Assembly: GCA_963767835.1 (NCBI GenBank)
Contig: CAVYFY010000006.1
Location: 1-64,000 of the forward strand
Reading direction: 5' to 3'
Length of the DNA stretch: 64,000 nt
From: SIAQ01 sp963767835
GTDB lineage: Bacteria; Planctomycetota; Planctomycetia; Gemmatales; Gemmataceae
Under the pieces are notes generated by a model, which worked only from the letters and a program-made list of their open reading frames with translations, made no database searches and was not told the origin of the DNA. The translations under genes were made by a program, and so were the position numbers. Shown here in pieces: positions 53,749 through 62,049 of the stretch (positions within the stretch are counted from its first letter, which is position 1; each line of letters opens with the position of its first letter).

Positions 53749-54207
53749 TCATTGAGTCCCATTATTTCCGCCCCGTAAGCACTCCAAAAGCCAAAGCGAA
53801 AGGAGAATGCCAAATGCAAGCGGGATGAAAACAAAAGGAGCAAGAAATACACCAATCAAGAACTCTTCGCTCCACGGAGAAACACCCAAAAGCACACCTA
53901 CGCATAGGGCCACGCCCAAACTGAAACATGCGCCGAATCGCGCGTCCGCGAAAACCTTCCGTAGGCTCACAAATGCGAGCCAATGGCCAAACAATTCGAC
54001 GGGTAATGCGCACGCCAAATAAGAAAGCCAAAAAAACGGGTTAAGAAGAAGTGAAGAGTCCGACTTGAGCACGTGGGCAAGCAAGACAATGGGAAACAGC
54101 ATAGTGATGCTGAAGAAAGCGATGAACATCGTCAGTGCGACCACCCTGTTGTTCTCATAATCAGATTTGTTTTCCACGACAGAGCCCGCCCCGTTTTCGC
54201 CTGTCAC
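53749..54207 (-). CDS. Multi-pass membrane protein, unknown function
   Basis: A 152-residue protein from GTG 54207 with four hydrophobic helices (about 24-48, 56-80, 90-112 and 117-143). A short polar N-terminus (TGENGAGSVVENKSDYENN) precedes them. No conserved motif is recognised. The upstream start is uncertain because the frame stays open into the neighbouring small ORF region. Confidence 0.5.
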   Translation of the reverse strand: MTGENGAGSVVENKSDYENNRVVALTMFIAFFSITMLFPIVLLAHVLKSDSSLLLNPFFWLSYLACALPVELFGHWLAFVSLRKVFADARFGACFSLGVALCVGVLLGVSPWSEEFLIGVFLAPFVFIPLAFGILLSLWLLECLRGGNNGTQ

Positions 54208-54245
54208 CAGCCTTATCTTACACCGTACATGGCATTGTTGCACGA

Positions 54246-54332
54246 TCAATACCGCATCATGATCTCTTCCGCCGGCACGCCGGCCAACTCCTCCCAGCCG
54301 CCGGCGACGATCACGAAGGCCGGCCATCTCAT
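54246..54332 (-). CDS. 28-codon ORF coupled to vapC; duplicate of an acyl-CoA dehydrogenase tail
   Basis: ATG 54332 overlaps the vapC stop (ATGA). The peptide MRWPAFVIVAGGWEELAGVP... ends EEIMMRY. It is nearly identical to the last residues of the acyl-CoA dehydrogenase at 59544 (MIVAGGWEELAGVPAEEIMM plus KY). It is probably a duplicated gene 3' end left beside the toxin module and not an independent gene, although translation is possible. Confidence 0.45.
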   Translation of the reverse strand: MRWPAFVIVAGGWEELAGVPAEEIMMRY

Positions 54333-54664
54333 ACGCTCCAATCCGCAATCGTCAGGCCCGGAACCCGGCCGAAATCGCGGAGGTTCCGGGTTACCACGGT
54401 CGCCTGATATTCCAGGGCGATCGCGGCGATATTCAAGTCGTTACTGCCCACGTTCAAGTGCATGCGATGGAACCCCGCACGCCGCCGCATTGCAGGTTGG
54501 GTGTAGCGGAGCACCGGCCATGCCGAAAGGCTCTCGACGGTCTGAGCCATCCGCTGGTAGGTTTGTTCGCGCTGGGCATCCTGTTTTGCCTGGCGAAGAC
54601 TGCGTTGCCATCCTTCGAGTTGTTCTTCAATCGTGATGACGCAGATGGCGACGGTGTCCATTAC
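54329..54664 (-). pseudogene. vapC: vapC-type PIN toxin, 3' portion (separated by insertion)
   Basis: This encodes the C-terminal 108 residues of a PIN-domain RNase: TVAICVITIEEQLEGWQRSL, then NVGSNDLNIAAIALEYQATV with catalytic acids, and TRNLRDFGRVPGLTIADW. The portion 54656-54664 is one copy of the target duplication. The N-terminal 31 residues lie at 59068-59160. Joined at the duplication, the two give a 139-residue PIN protein with no other defect. Confidence 0.92.
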
Positions 54665-54694
54665 CAGCAATTCCCGGAACGGTCAGAAACGCTG

Positions 54695-54702
54695 GAAATT
54701 CG
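54695..54702 (+). repeat. IS66 target-site duplication, left copy
   Basis: GAAATTCG, repeated exactly at 57454-57461. Eight bases is the duplication length made by IS66-family transposases. Confidence 0.9.
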
Positions 54703-54786
54703 CTTCCCGTCCGGCGAACTGCATCTTGCAGGGCATGGTAAGCTCGATCTCGGATTACTACGCAACACATCCGGGAGGGCTCAATC

Positions 54787-55179
54787 ATGGCAGGTCGGCG
54801 CGATCGCGATTTTGGCAAAGAGCGGTTTTGGCGGCGCACACTTCGGCAATGGCGGCGCAGTGGGCTGAGCGTTCGCGCTTTTTGTGCTGAACATGTCCTG
54901 GCGGAAGCATCCTTCTATGCCTGGCGGCGGATCGTCGCTCAGCGTGATCAAGAGTCCGCGCCTGTTCACGCCAAGCCGGAGCGGGACCGCGTTGACCGCG
55001 CGGCGTCGGCCGGCGACGATGCGCCGGTGTTTGTGCCGTTGCGGGTGATCGATGTGGCGACGCAGGCGGCGTTCGAAGTCGTGCTGGAGCGTGGCCGAGT
55101 CGTGCGCGTCCTGCGCGGCTTTGACACCGAGACGTTGCGGCAACTCCTCGCCGTTCTGGAGGAGGAGCGGCCATGCTGA
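54787..55179 (+). CDS. tnpA: IS66 TnpA accessory protein
   Basis: A 130-residue HTH-like protein found as the first gene of IS66 elements. The conserved N-terminal portion RFWRRTLRQWRRSGLSVRAF (residues about 13-32), followed by CAEHVLAEASFYAWRR, is the family signature. It overlaps tnpB by 7 bp. Required with TnpB and TnpC for transposition in characterised members. Confidence 0.88.
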   Translation: MAGRRDRDFGKERFWRRTLRQWRRSGLSVRAFCAEHVLAEASFYAWRRIVAQRDQESAPVHAKPERDRVDRAASAGDDAPVFVPLRVIDVATQAAFEVVLERGRVVRVLRGFDTETLRQLLAVLEEERPC

Positions 55180-55589
55180 GCCTGTCGTTGCCGGTGCGTG
55201 TCTATCTGTGTTTGGAGCCGACGGACATGCGGCGCAGCTTCGACGGGTTGTGCCGCATGGTGCGCGAGCACGTCGGCGCCGATCCGCTGTCGGGCGATCT
55301 GTTCGTGTTTCGTTCCAAGCGTGGCGATCGCGTCAAGCTCCTTTACTGGTTGGGGGATGGGCTGGCGATCTGGTATCGGCGTTTGGAGGAAGGGACGTTT
55401 GTGTTTCCGAAGTTGGCGGAGAGTTCGGGACTGTCGTGGTCGCGGGCGGTGGGCAAGCAGGGGTTGGAGATTCGCAGCGCCGATCTGGCCATGTTGCTGG
55501 ACGGCGTGGACCTGGCCAGCGTCAAGCGGCAAAAGCGCTATCAACGACCAGCGGCGATGAGCGCCCAGGCGACGAACGAATCGCCGTGA
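55173..55589 (+). CDS. tnpB: IS66 TnpB (IS66 Orf2-like) protein
   Basis: A 138-residue protein with the strongly conserved IS66 Orf2 segment: VYLCLEPTDMRRSFDGLCRM, FVFRSKRGDRVKLLYWLGDG and the GLAIWYRRLEEGTF motif. The final residues extend slightly beyond the family core. It overlaps tnpA and precedes tnpC by about 77 bp. Confidence 0.93.
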   Translation: MLSLSLPVRVYLCLEPTDMRRSFDGLCRMVREHVGADPLSGDLFVFRSKRGDRVKLLYWLGDGLAIWYRRLEEGTFVFPKLAESSGLSWSRAVGKQGLEIRSADLAMLLDGVDLASVKRQKRYQRPAAMSAQATNESP

Positions 55590-55665
55590 CGGTGCGTCGT
55601 TTTTATTTTCACAAAAACCGCTTTTGCTGGCGCTACCCTTGGCGTTCTGTGGTGTTTCATCTTGC

Positions 55666-57330
55666 ATGAACACGGACGCAACGACACCTCGGCCCCCTTC
55701 TCCCTCTGCCGCAGCGTCGTCGCCAACTCAATCACCTGCCGTCATTGATCCCAGCAAACTCCCAAACGACATAGACGTGCTGAAGCAAATGATTGTCGAG
55801 TTGCTGACGGGGGCGCGGCGGGATCGCCGTGCCATCGCCGAATTGCAAGAGCGGCTCGATGCTTTGTTGCGCCGGGGTCGGCCCACGGAACCGATCGATC
55901 CGAACCAGCCGTTGTTGTTTCCGGAACTGGCCCAGGCGGAACCCGCAGCACCGACGCCGCCCGCCGTCGAGACGGAATCGAACCAACCTCGCAAAGGCAA
56001 GCCGCACGGCCGGCGTCGGCCGGCGCGGCAGTTGCGTCGCGAACAACGCCGCTACGAGTTGCCCACGCTGGAACGGCTCTGCCCCGAGTGCGGCACCCTG
56101 CGTGACGAGATCGGCGTGCAGAGCACCGAGCAGTACGACTACAAGCCGGCCGAGGTGTTTGTCGTCGAGCACCAACGCGTCAAGTACGCGTGCAAGTGCT
56201 GCGAAGGCCACGTCGCCATCGCGCCCAAGCCGCCGCAACCGCTCGACAAGGCGTTGCCGGGACCGGGCCTGTTGGCGCAGATCATCGTCGATAAATATCA
56301 GGATCACATTCCGCTGCATCGCACCGAACAACGCTTCGAACGGCTCGGCGTCAAACTACCACGCTCGACCATGTGCGACTGGATGGCCTCGGCGGCCGAG
56401 TTGCTGATGCCACTCTGGCAGTTGCTCAAGCACTGGGTGTTGCAATCGAAGGTGCTGCACACCGACGACACCACCGTGCCGGTGCGTGACGAGACTAAGA
56501 ATAATCACCGATACGGCCGATTGTGGGACTACATCGGCGACCAAGATCATCCGGGCATCGTCTTCGATTACACCATCACGCATGCACGCGATGGACCGGC
56601 CGAGTTCCTGAAAACCTTCAAAGGCTTTTTGCAAGCCGATGCCTACGGCGGCTACGACGGCATCTACACCGGCTCCCATGGCGCGATTGTCGAAGTCGGC
56701 TGCATGGCCCACGCCGCCAATAAATTCAAGGAAGCGGACAGCACCGATCCGGAACGCGTGCTGGCGGCCAAGGCCTGGGTGCGCAACTTCTACGACGTCG
56801 AGGACGAGGCCAACGCCATCATCGTCAAAGACAAGTTGACCGGCGCCGCGGCCGCTGCGATCCGCTTGCGCCTGCGTAAGGAACAATCCGTACCGCTGCT
56901 GGCATCGCTGCGTCAATGGCTCTTGGAGCAAAAAGAACAGGTGCTGCCCAAGAGTCCGATCGCCGCCGCCATCAACTACATGCTGAACCAGTGGGAAGCG
57001 CTCCACCGCTACACCACCGACGGCGACCTGCATATCGACAACAACATCAGCGAACGCACGCTGAAGCTGATCGGCATGGGCCGGATCAATTGGTTGTTCC
57101 TGGGCAGCGACAAGGGCGGCCAGACCGCGGCGGTGCTGTTCAGTTTCACGGCGACATGCAAGCATCTGCGCATCGACACGTTCGCTTACCTGCGCGACAT
57201 GTTCGAGCGTCTACCAACGCATCCCGCCGATCGTCTGGACGAGTTGCTGCCTCACCGCTGGCAATTGGCCAGGCAAGCCACCGCCTCCACGCCCAACGCT
57301 CTCGCGCCAAGTGACGCGCATGTACCCTGA
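55666..57330 (+). CDS. tnpC: IS66 TnpC DDE transposase
   Basis: A 554-residue transposase. N-terminal coiled region (about 40-75), then the zinc-binding region CPECGTL and CKCCEG (about 150-190), then the RNase H-like core with acids in LHTDDTTVPV, FLQADAYGGYDGIY and HIDNNISERTLKLI. The C-terminal motif GSDKGGQTAAVLFSFTATCK is typical. The frame is intact, so the element could still be active. Confidence 0.94.
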   Translation: MNTDATTPRPPSPSAAASSPTQSPAVIDPSKLPNDIDVLKQMIVELLTGARRDRRAIAELQERLDALLRRGRPTEPIDPNQPLLFPELAQAEPAAPTPPAVETESNQPRKGKPHGRRRPARQLRREQRRYELPTLERLCPECGTLRDEIGVQSTEQYDYKPAEVFVVEHQRVKYACKCCEGHVAIAPKPPQPLDKALPGPGLLAQIIVDKYQDHIPLHRTEQRFERLGVKLPRSTMCDWMASAAELLMPLWQLLKHWVLQSKVLHTDDTTVPVRDETKNNHRYGRLWDYIGDQDHPGIVFDYTITHARDGPAEFLKTFKGFLQADAYGGYDGIYTGSHGAIVEVGCMAHAANKFKEADSTDPERVLAAKAWVRNFYDVEDEANAIIVKDKLTGAAAAAIRLRLRKEQSVPLLASLRQWLLEQKEQVLPKSPIAAAINYMLNQWEALHRYTTDGDLHIDNNISERTLKLIGMGRINWLFLGSDKGGQTAAVLFSFTATCKHLRIDTFAYLRDMFERLPTHPADRLDELLPHRWQLARQATASTPNALAPSDAHVP

Positions 57331-57531
57331 TGCCTTCCGTCGCAAGACCGCAACGCGCGTGCATCACGTTCCCCGCGAAATCCATCGCCGCTGCACCACG
57401 TCCCCTGGCAACCCGCCCCCCCATTGGAGGGATGTAATTCACCGGACGGGAAGGAAATTCGATGCAGCTGTTCGTAATCTAATAGAGCAGTCTATTCGCC
57501 CATCTTACCCATTCTGCGAACGGATTCGCCG

Positions 57532-58854
57532 ATGAAACCGCACACGCCGCGTATTCACCTTTCCGCAGACAATCTTGTTCGTCAGGTCCGCTCCGACTTG
57601 CGACAGGTTCCCGATCATCGCAAGGAACCGAAGATCCCTTTAGTCGACGTCTTGATGGGAGGCTATGCTCTTTTCGCTCTCAAATCCGCTTCCCTCTTGG
57701 CCTACGACGAGTACGCTCGCAGCAACGCCTTCAACCTGGCCTCTCTCTTCGGCATCCAAGAAACGCTCAGCGACACGCAGATGCGAGCCAATCTCGATCC
57801 CGTCGTTCCCCGGAACCTTCGTCCCGCGTTCACCAGCGTCTTTCGTCAACTGCAACGCGGCAAAGCGCTCGAATCGTTTGTCTTTTGGCAAGGGCACTAC
57901 CTCATCGCCGCCGATGGCACCACCTATCACGCTTCCGACAAGATCCACTGCTCCTGTTGCCTCGAAAAGAAAAGCCGCAACGGCGTCATCACTTACTACC
58001 ATCAGTTGCTGGGCTTGGCCTTGGTGCATCCCGACCACAAGGAAGTCATCCCCCTGTGCCCCGAACCGATCGTCAAGCAAGACGGCAGCACCAAGAACGA
58101 CGGCGAACGCAGCGCCACGCGGCGGGCGTTGAAGGATCTGCGCCGCGAACATCCGCATTTGAAAGTCATCTTCGTCGAGGACGCCCTCAGCGCCAACGCG
58201 CCGCACGTGGAGGACCTGAAGGCCGCGAACGTGCGTTTTTTGCTAGGCGTCAAGCCAGGCAGCCATGCCTATCTGTTCGAGCACATGGCACGAGCCCACG
58301 AAGAAAACCGAACCCAAGTCCTCACCCTGGTCGACGCGGACGGCACCCTGCATCACTATCGCTGGCTCCCCAAGGTCGCCCTCAACCAATCGCATGCCGA
58401 CCTCGAAGTCGCGATGCTGGAGTATTGGGAAATTCCTCCCCACGGCTCCAAGACGCCGATCCGTCATTTCAGTTGGGTCACCGACCTGTCCTTCGACGAA
58501 ACCTCCGTCAGCCATCTCGTCCGCGGCGGCCGCTCGCGCTGGCGCATCGAAAACGAAACCTTCAACACCCTCAAGAACCAAGGCTACCACTTCGAGCATA
58601 ATTTCGGTCACGGCGAGCAGAACCTGTCGGTGGTGCTCGCCTTCCTGATGATGTTGGCTTTCTTGGTCGACCAAGCCCAACAATTATGCGATCCGCTGTT
58701 TCAAGCCGTGCTGAACAAACTGGGCCGCAAATGTCGACTTTGGGAACGCATGCGGCACCTGTTTCACTGCTTTCGTCTGGAATCGATCCGACATCTGTAC
58801 GAAGTGTTGCTCTCCTTTCAGTTGGTCGAGGTGCCGACCGTTCCCAGCGGATAG
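57532..58854 (+). CDS. DDE transposase of the outer element (ISNCY-like)
   Basis: A 440-residue transposase with the DDE acids in LIAADGTTYHAS, VIFVEDALSANAPHV and GGRSRWRIENETFNTLKNQG. Internal features YYHQLLGLALVHPDHKEVIP and the C-terminal FGHGEQNLSVVLAFLMMLAF are typical of a group common in planctomycetes and usually filed under ISNCY. The frame is intact. The family name is from recall and should be checked. It belongs to the element with ends at 54665 and 59067. Confidence 0.85.
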   Translation: MKPHTPRIHLSADNLVRQVRSDLRQVPDHRKEPKIPLVDVLMGGYALFALKSASLLAYDEYARSNAFNLASLFGIQETLSDTQMRANLDPVVPRNLRPAFTSVFRQLQRGKALESFVFWQGHYLIAADGTTYHASDKIHCSCCLEKKSRNGVITYYHQLLGLALVHPDHKEVIPLCPEPIVKQDGSTKNDGERSATRRALKDLRREHPHLKVIFVEDALSANAPHVEDLKAANVRFLLGVKPGSHAYLFEHMARAHEENRTQVLTLVDADGTLHHYRWLPKVALNQSHADLEVAMLEYWEIPPHGSKTPIRHFSWVTDLSFDETSVSHLVRGGRSRWRIENETFNTLKNQGYHFEHNFGHGEQNLSVVLAFLMMLAFLVDQAQQLCDPLFQAVLNKLGRKCRLWERMRHLFHCFRLESIRHLYEVLLSFQLVEVPTVPSG

Positions 58855-59054
58855 CTGAGAGCAGCTCGAACGAATCCGAACGACTTCCAGTAAAGGACAA
58901 GGGTGTCCGATGGTCGCCGTGCGCGCCCAACAGCGTCGGCCAGCATGAATACGCACCAACGCACAATCGCCACCTCCGCAATCCCCTCGCCGCCCCAAGC
59001 CGCAAGCTCTCCGCGCGATAAAACAGGAAAACCGGGCCGACCCAAAAACCCTCG
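58855..59054. other. Right-end non-coding region of the outer transposon
   Basis: A stretch of about 200 bp between the transposase stop and the right inverted repeat. Weak open frames here are shadows or spill-over from the split vapC. No cargo gene is seen. Confidence 0.6.
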
Positions 59055-59067
59055 CCGGGAATTGCTG

Positions 59068-59160
59068 GTCCATTACGTGCCTCACGATATTCCTCAGCAC
59101 TTGAACGTGTCCCTTTTCGTAAAGCGATAGGTGGTCTGTGTCCAAAATGAACAATGTCAC
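59068..59160 (-). pseudogene. vapC: vapC-type PIN toxin, 5' portion (31 codons)
   Basis: GTG 59160 starts MTLFILDTDHLSLYEKGHVQ, the classical N-terminal PIN strand with the first catalytic Asp. It ends HVMD within the GTAATGGAC duplication at 59068-59076. The remainder is at 54329-54655. The GTGA overlap (59157-59160) with the upstream antitoxin is preserved. The interrupted gene cannot make a functional toxin. Confidence 0.92.
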
Positions 59161-59480
59161 GACGGACCCTCAGCGGTGTCGGTGAGTTGATCCAATTCTG
59201 CGCGATCGCGCGCGTCGCATTCGGCTCGATAATCCTGGATGTGCTGCAACCATTCTCTCGTCAGTTCATCGTCGGGCAGCCAGCCACCGGCGGGAGGCGA
59301 CGAAGGCACCTTCAACGAACGAATCTCCATGCCGTGTTGCAGTCGATCTTTCAGCAAGGCGGACAAACGTTGCTGGGCTTCATCCGCGGTGGGGCCCTCT
59401 ACCGACAGGTCAAGTGCGGCAAGACGAGCGCAGAAACCGCCCTGATTCGGCAACGGCACAATAACTACAGGCAAATCCAT
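59157..59480 (-). CDS. Antitoxin partner of the split vapC toxin
   Basis: A 107-residue protein located directly upstream of vapC and overlapping its GTG by 4 bp. The N-terminal half has a HicB-like beta pattern (VVIVPLPNQGGFCARLAALD, then SVEGPTADEAQQRL). The C-terminal half is helical and acidic and would wrap the toxin (WLPDDELTREWLQHIQDYRA). It stays intact although its toxin is disrupted. No DNA-binding motif is obvious. Confidence 0.7.
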   Translation of the reverse strand: MDLPVVIVPLPNQGGFCARLAALDLSVEGPTADEAQQRLSALLKDRLQHGMEIRSLKVPSSPPAGGWLPDDELTREWLQHIQDYRAECDARDRAELDQLTDTAEGPS

Positions 59481-59543
59481 GGCTCACTCCTTCGGACTTC
59501 GCGGCGGAGTTGATTATACCCCAGGCCCGGCATTTTTCCTCCA

Positions 59544-59612
59544 TCAGTATTTCATCATGATCTCTTCCGCCGGCACGCCCGCCAGCTCTTCCCAGCCGCC
59601 GGCGACAATCAT
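59544..59612 (-). repeat. 3'-end repeat (end of the acyl-CoA dehydrogenase gene)
   Basis: About 65 bases, CATCATGATCTCTTCCGCCG on the plus strand onward, are repeated at 54246-54316 with about 90% identity, in the same orientation. The toxin-antitoxin module and its nested transposons lie between the two copies. Confidence 0.8.
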
Positions 59613-61447
59613 GTCGGCCAACTCGCCCACGTCGCGGAAATATTTGTCGCTCGGCCGCTCGCCCGTCAGCTTGCGGCGCATGTCCTGGCACAGGATGTCG
59701 GCCGATGAGATGGCGAGCGGTGCTTTTGGCCATGCGCCGACATCAGCGTCACGATCATCACGATCGTGTCTTGAACGCGCTGCGACAACTCGGCGATGCA
59801 GCACTGGCGATCCGCGAGCTTGAGTTGATGCTTCTTCATGGCGTTGGACAGATCGACGGCGTGCGATTGACACATATCCTGCGCGAACTGCAAGTGCTCG
59901 GCCAGCTTCGGATTGAGGCCCATGATGGTGCGGCGGTCCCTGCCCAGGAACTTGCGGCCCAGCGACCATTTGCCGTAGGCCGCCAGCTCGCCGCGCAGTT
60001 TCCAGAGATGACCCGGATTGAGCGGGTTGAAGTCCTTGATGTGATGCGTCTGGCACGCCTTGCCGATCGGCTCGAAGTAGGCTTTGCCGTGCTCCTTGAC
60101 GAGCGATTTGAAGAAGGCCATGCCGAGCATCTCGCCTTCGCCCTCGTAGATGCAAGGGGCCAGATACTCGTGGACATTGTCGCCGAAGAGATGGCCGTGC
60201 AGGAACGATCGGCCGCCATGCGTTTTCATGAACAACTCGATGGCGGCTTCCTTCTGCGCCTCGCTGCCGAAGATTTTGGCGATGATGCATTCGAGCTCGC
60301 CGCGATAGCCCTGATCGATGAGCCACGAGCCCCAGGCGACCAGTGCATCGGTTCCTGCGATGAGGGCGGCGAGCCGGGCGATGCGGCGTTTGACCAGCTC
60401 GCGCACCTGGATCGGCTGGCCATAGGTCTTGCGAAACGCGGACCACGGCAGGATATTGGCGAGGAAAGTGCGCAGGGCAGCGGCGGCCCCGGCGCACAAG
60501 GAGAGCCGGCCCAGATTCAGGCCGTGATAGGCGATCGTCAATCCGTCGCCGCTGGGCGGGACCAGCAGATTCTCCTTCGGCACGCGGAACTTGTTGAACT
60601 TCATGCCGACGTTGTAGGCGTGCTTGAGCGCGTAAAGCCCGTAGCGGACGATCTGGAATTCGGCGTTCTCCGCGTCGGGCAATTCGGCGATCAGCACCGC
60701 GGGCTTGCCATCGATCATTGCAACCAGACCGATCATGCGTCCCGGCACGATGTTGGTGATGAAGAGCTTTTCGCCGGTGACTTCGTAATGATCGCCGACC
60801 AGCGTTGCCGTGGTCTTGAGGGCAGTGAGGTCCGAGCCGGCGCACGGCTCGGTGAGGGCGAAGGCGGAGATTCTCTTGCCGCGGGCCAGGACCGGCAGCA
60901 AGCGATCCTTTTGGTCGGCGTTGCCGAAAGTGCGCAAGGGATCGACGGCGCCGATGCAGCCATGCACGGAAGCCATCGCGGAGGTCACCGGATCGAGAAC
61001 GCCCATTTTCGTGAGGAACGGAGCGAAGCGGACAAACGGTGCGCCCGAACCGCCGTAGTTGGGGTCGATGAGCAAGCCCCAGTAGCCGACCGCGGCGAGT
61101 TCATCGATGGTTTCCGCCGAAAGCTTCTTGTCCTGATTGAGCAGCGATTTTTCGGCCCGCCGCCGTTTGATGATGGCGAGCGATTGATTCATGACATTGT
61201 CGCACGGCAACGACGCGGGGGGCGGCGGGGCCATGAAAAGCTCGAGCGGAACGGCGCCGTCCCAGATCGCCTTGTGAATCGGGCTGGCCGCGGTCTGGAA
61301 GCGAAAAAGCCGATCCACCTGCTCGTCGGCCTTATCGACCGCCCCCATGCGTTTGGATTCTTCCTCGCTCTTGCCTCCCATGCGCAGCGCGGTCTCGGCA
61401 AAGCTCTGCGCTTCTTTTTCATTCGCGCTCTGTGTGGCTGGATTCAT
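59544..61447 (-). pseudogene. Long acyl-CoA dehydrogenase-family protein, frameshift near the 3' end
   Basis: An FAD-dependent acyl-CoA dehydrogenase of about 630 residues, well over the usual 380-400, with a C-terminal extension as in ACAD9/VLCAD-like forms. Motifs: FALTEPCAGSDLTALKTTA (substrate/FAD), YEVTGEKLFITN, GRLSLCAGAAAALRTFLA and the catalytic-base region QIRE-like RTYGQPIQV. The main frame (ATG 61447, AAGGAGG upstream) breaks near 59728 after VMIVTLMSA. The next frame continues WPKAPLAISSADILCQDMRR to a stop at 59544. The final 22 residues are duplicated beyond the vapBC locus (54246). Confidence 0.82.
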
Positions 61448-61524
61448 CGCCCCCTCCTTGTCACAATGATAGGTGATGGCATCATTGTACCAGACCACTC
61501 CGCTCGCGTAGCGAGGAGAACATC

Positions 61525-61905
61525 ATGGCCGCCTGCGACACCGGTTACCTCTGCGACATCTGCGGCAAGGATGTCGCAGCGATCACCGACTCCGATCTCT
61601 ATCTGCGCTACGTCATGGGCGAAGTCAGTCCACTCGCCTTGCCGAAGCAGCGCGAACGACACATTCGCTGCAATCCCGCGACGGCGCAATACATCATCGA
61701 CTCGGCGTTCGAGCCGATGGTTTGCGACGGCATGTTCGCCAAGGCGAATCTCGATGCGGATTTCGTGAGGGAGCAGGAAGAATTGGTGACGCGCGCCTGG
61801 CGACGCTTGCAGCAGCTGCCGACGCTCGGCCTAGCGATTCCGGAGTACCCGCTGCCGGAAGTGCTGGCGCGCTGGAGCCGGGCACGCGGTATGCGGCCGG
61901 GTTGA
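61525..61905 (+). CDS. Conserved planctomycete protein with a C-x-x-C motif
   Basis: A 126-residue protein with an N-terminal CDICGK motif that may bind zinc, followed by DSDLYLRYVMGEVSP, RERHIRCNPATAQYIID, and a conserved C-terminal stretch TRAWRRLQQLPTLGLAIPEY. It looks like a widely conserved uncharacterised family of this phylum. It is divergent from the acyl-CoA dehydrogenase gene, with 77 bp between the start codons. Confidence 0.6.
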   Translation: MAACDTGYLCDICGKDVAAITDSDLYLRYVMGEVSPLALPKQRERHIRCNPATAQYIIDSAFEPMVCDGMFAKANLDADFVREQEELVTRAWRRLQQLPTLGLAIPEYPLPEVLARWSRARGMRPG

Positions 61906-62049
61906 AGCAGCGGGTAACCGGGACAATCAACCACTTACTGCGTGCGCGCCTCGTCAATCAGGTCCGGCCTCGGTTCTTGCAAGATGCCGTATGCCGTGCT
62001 AAAATGCCTTTTCTCATTCCCATTATCGCATTCTTCCTCAGGTGTTGTC
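61906..62049 (+). other. Leader region with a solo repeat fragment
   Basis: The spacer before the FHA-GAF-PP2C gene contains CACTTACTGCGTGCGCGCCT near 61932, one arm of the family B palindrome without its partner. A TAAAAT sequence near 61998 is a possible -10 box. Confidence 0.4.

Larger units (their letters stand above)
54703..57453 (+). mobile_element. IS66-family insertion sequence nested in the outer element
   Basis: A 2751-bp element. Terminal inverted repeats: left CTTCCCGTCCGGCGAACTGC (54703 onward), right the complement of CTTCCCGTCCGGTGAATTAC ending at 57453. 8-bp duplications GAAATTCG flank it. It contains the three genes tnpA, tnpB and tnpC in standard order. The ends do not begin with GTAA as in many IS66 members, so it may be a divergent subgroup. 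Confidence 0.92.
54665..59067 (+). mobile_element. Composite of two nested insertions; outer ISNCY-like element (1644 bp when uninterrupted)
   Basis: The ends are 13-bp inverted repeats CAGCAATTCCCGG (54665-54677) and CCGGGAATTGCTG (59055-59067). They are flanked by the 9-bp direct repeat GTCCATTAC at 54656-54664 and 59068-59076, inside vapC. The element carries the DDE transposase at 57532-58854. Removing the internal IS66 copy and its 8-bp duplication leaves 1644 bp, a normal IS size. The family label is tentative; the inverted repeats and duplication length are read directly. Confidence 0.9.

Noticed and set aside
54735..57500. GTAAG at 54735 and CTTAC near 57496 as IS66 ends
   Set aside because: Similarity ends after five bases and the flanks give no target duplication; the CTTCCCGTCCGG ends do.
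54665..59067. Interpretation as a composite transposon made of two side-by-side elements
   Set aside because: The 8-bp duplication GAAATTCG flanks only the IS66 part and sits within the left end of the outer element, so the arrangement is nested.
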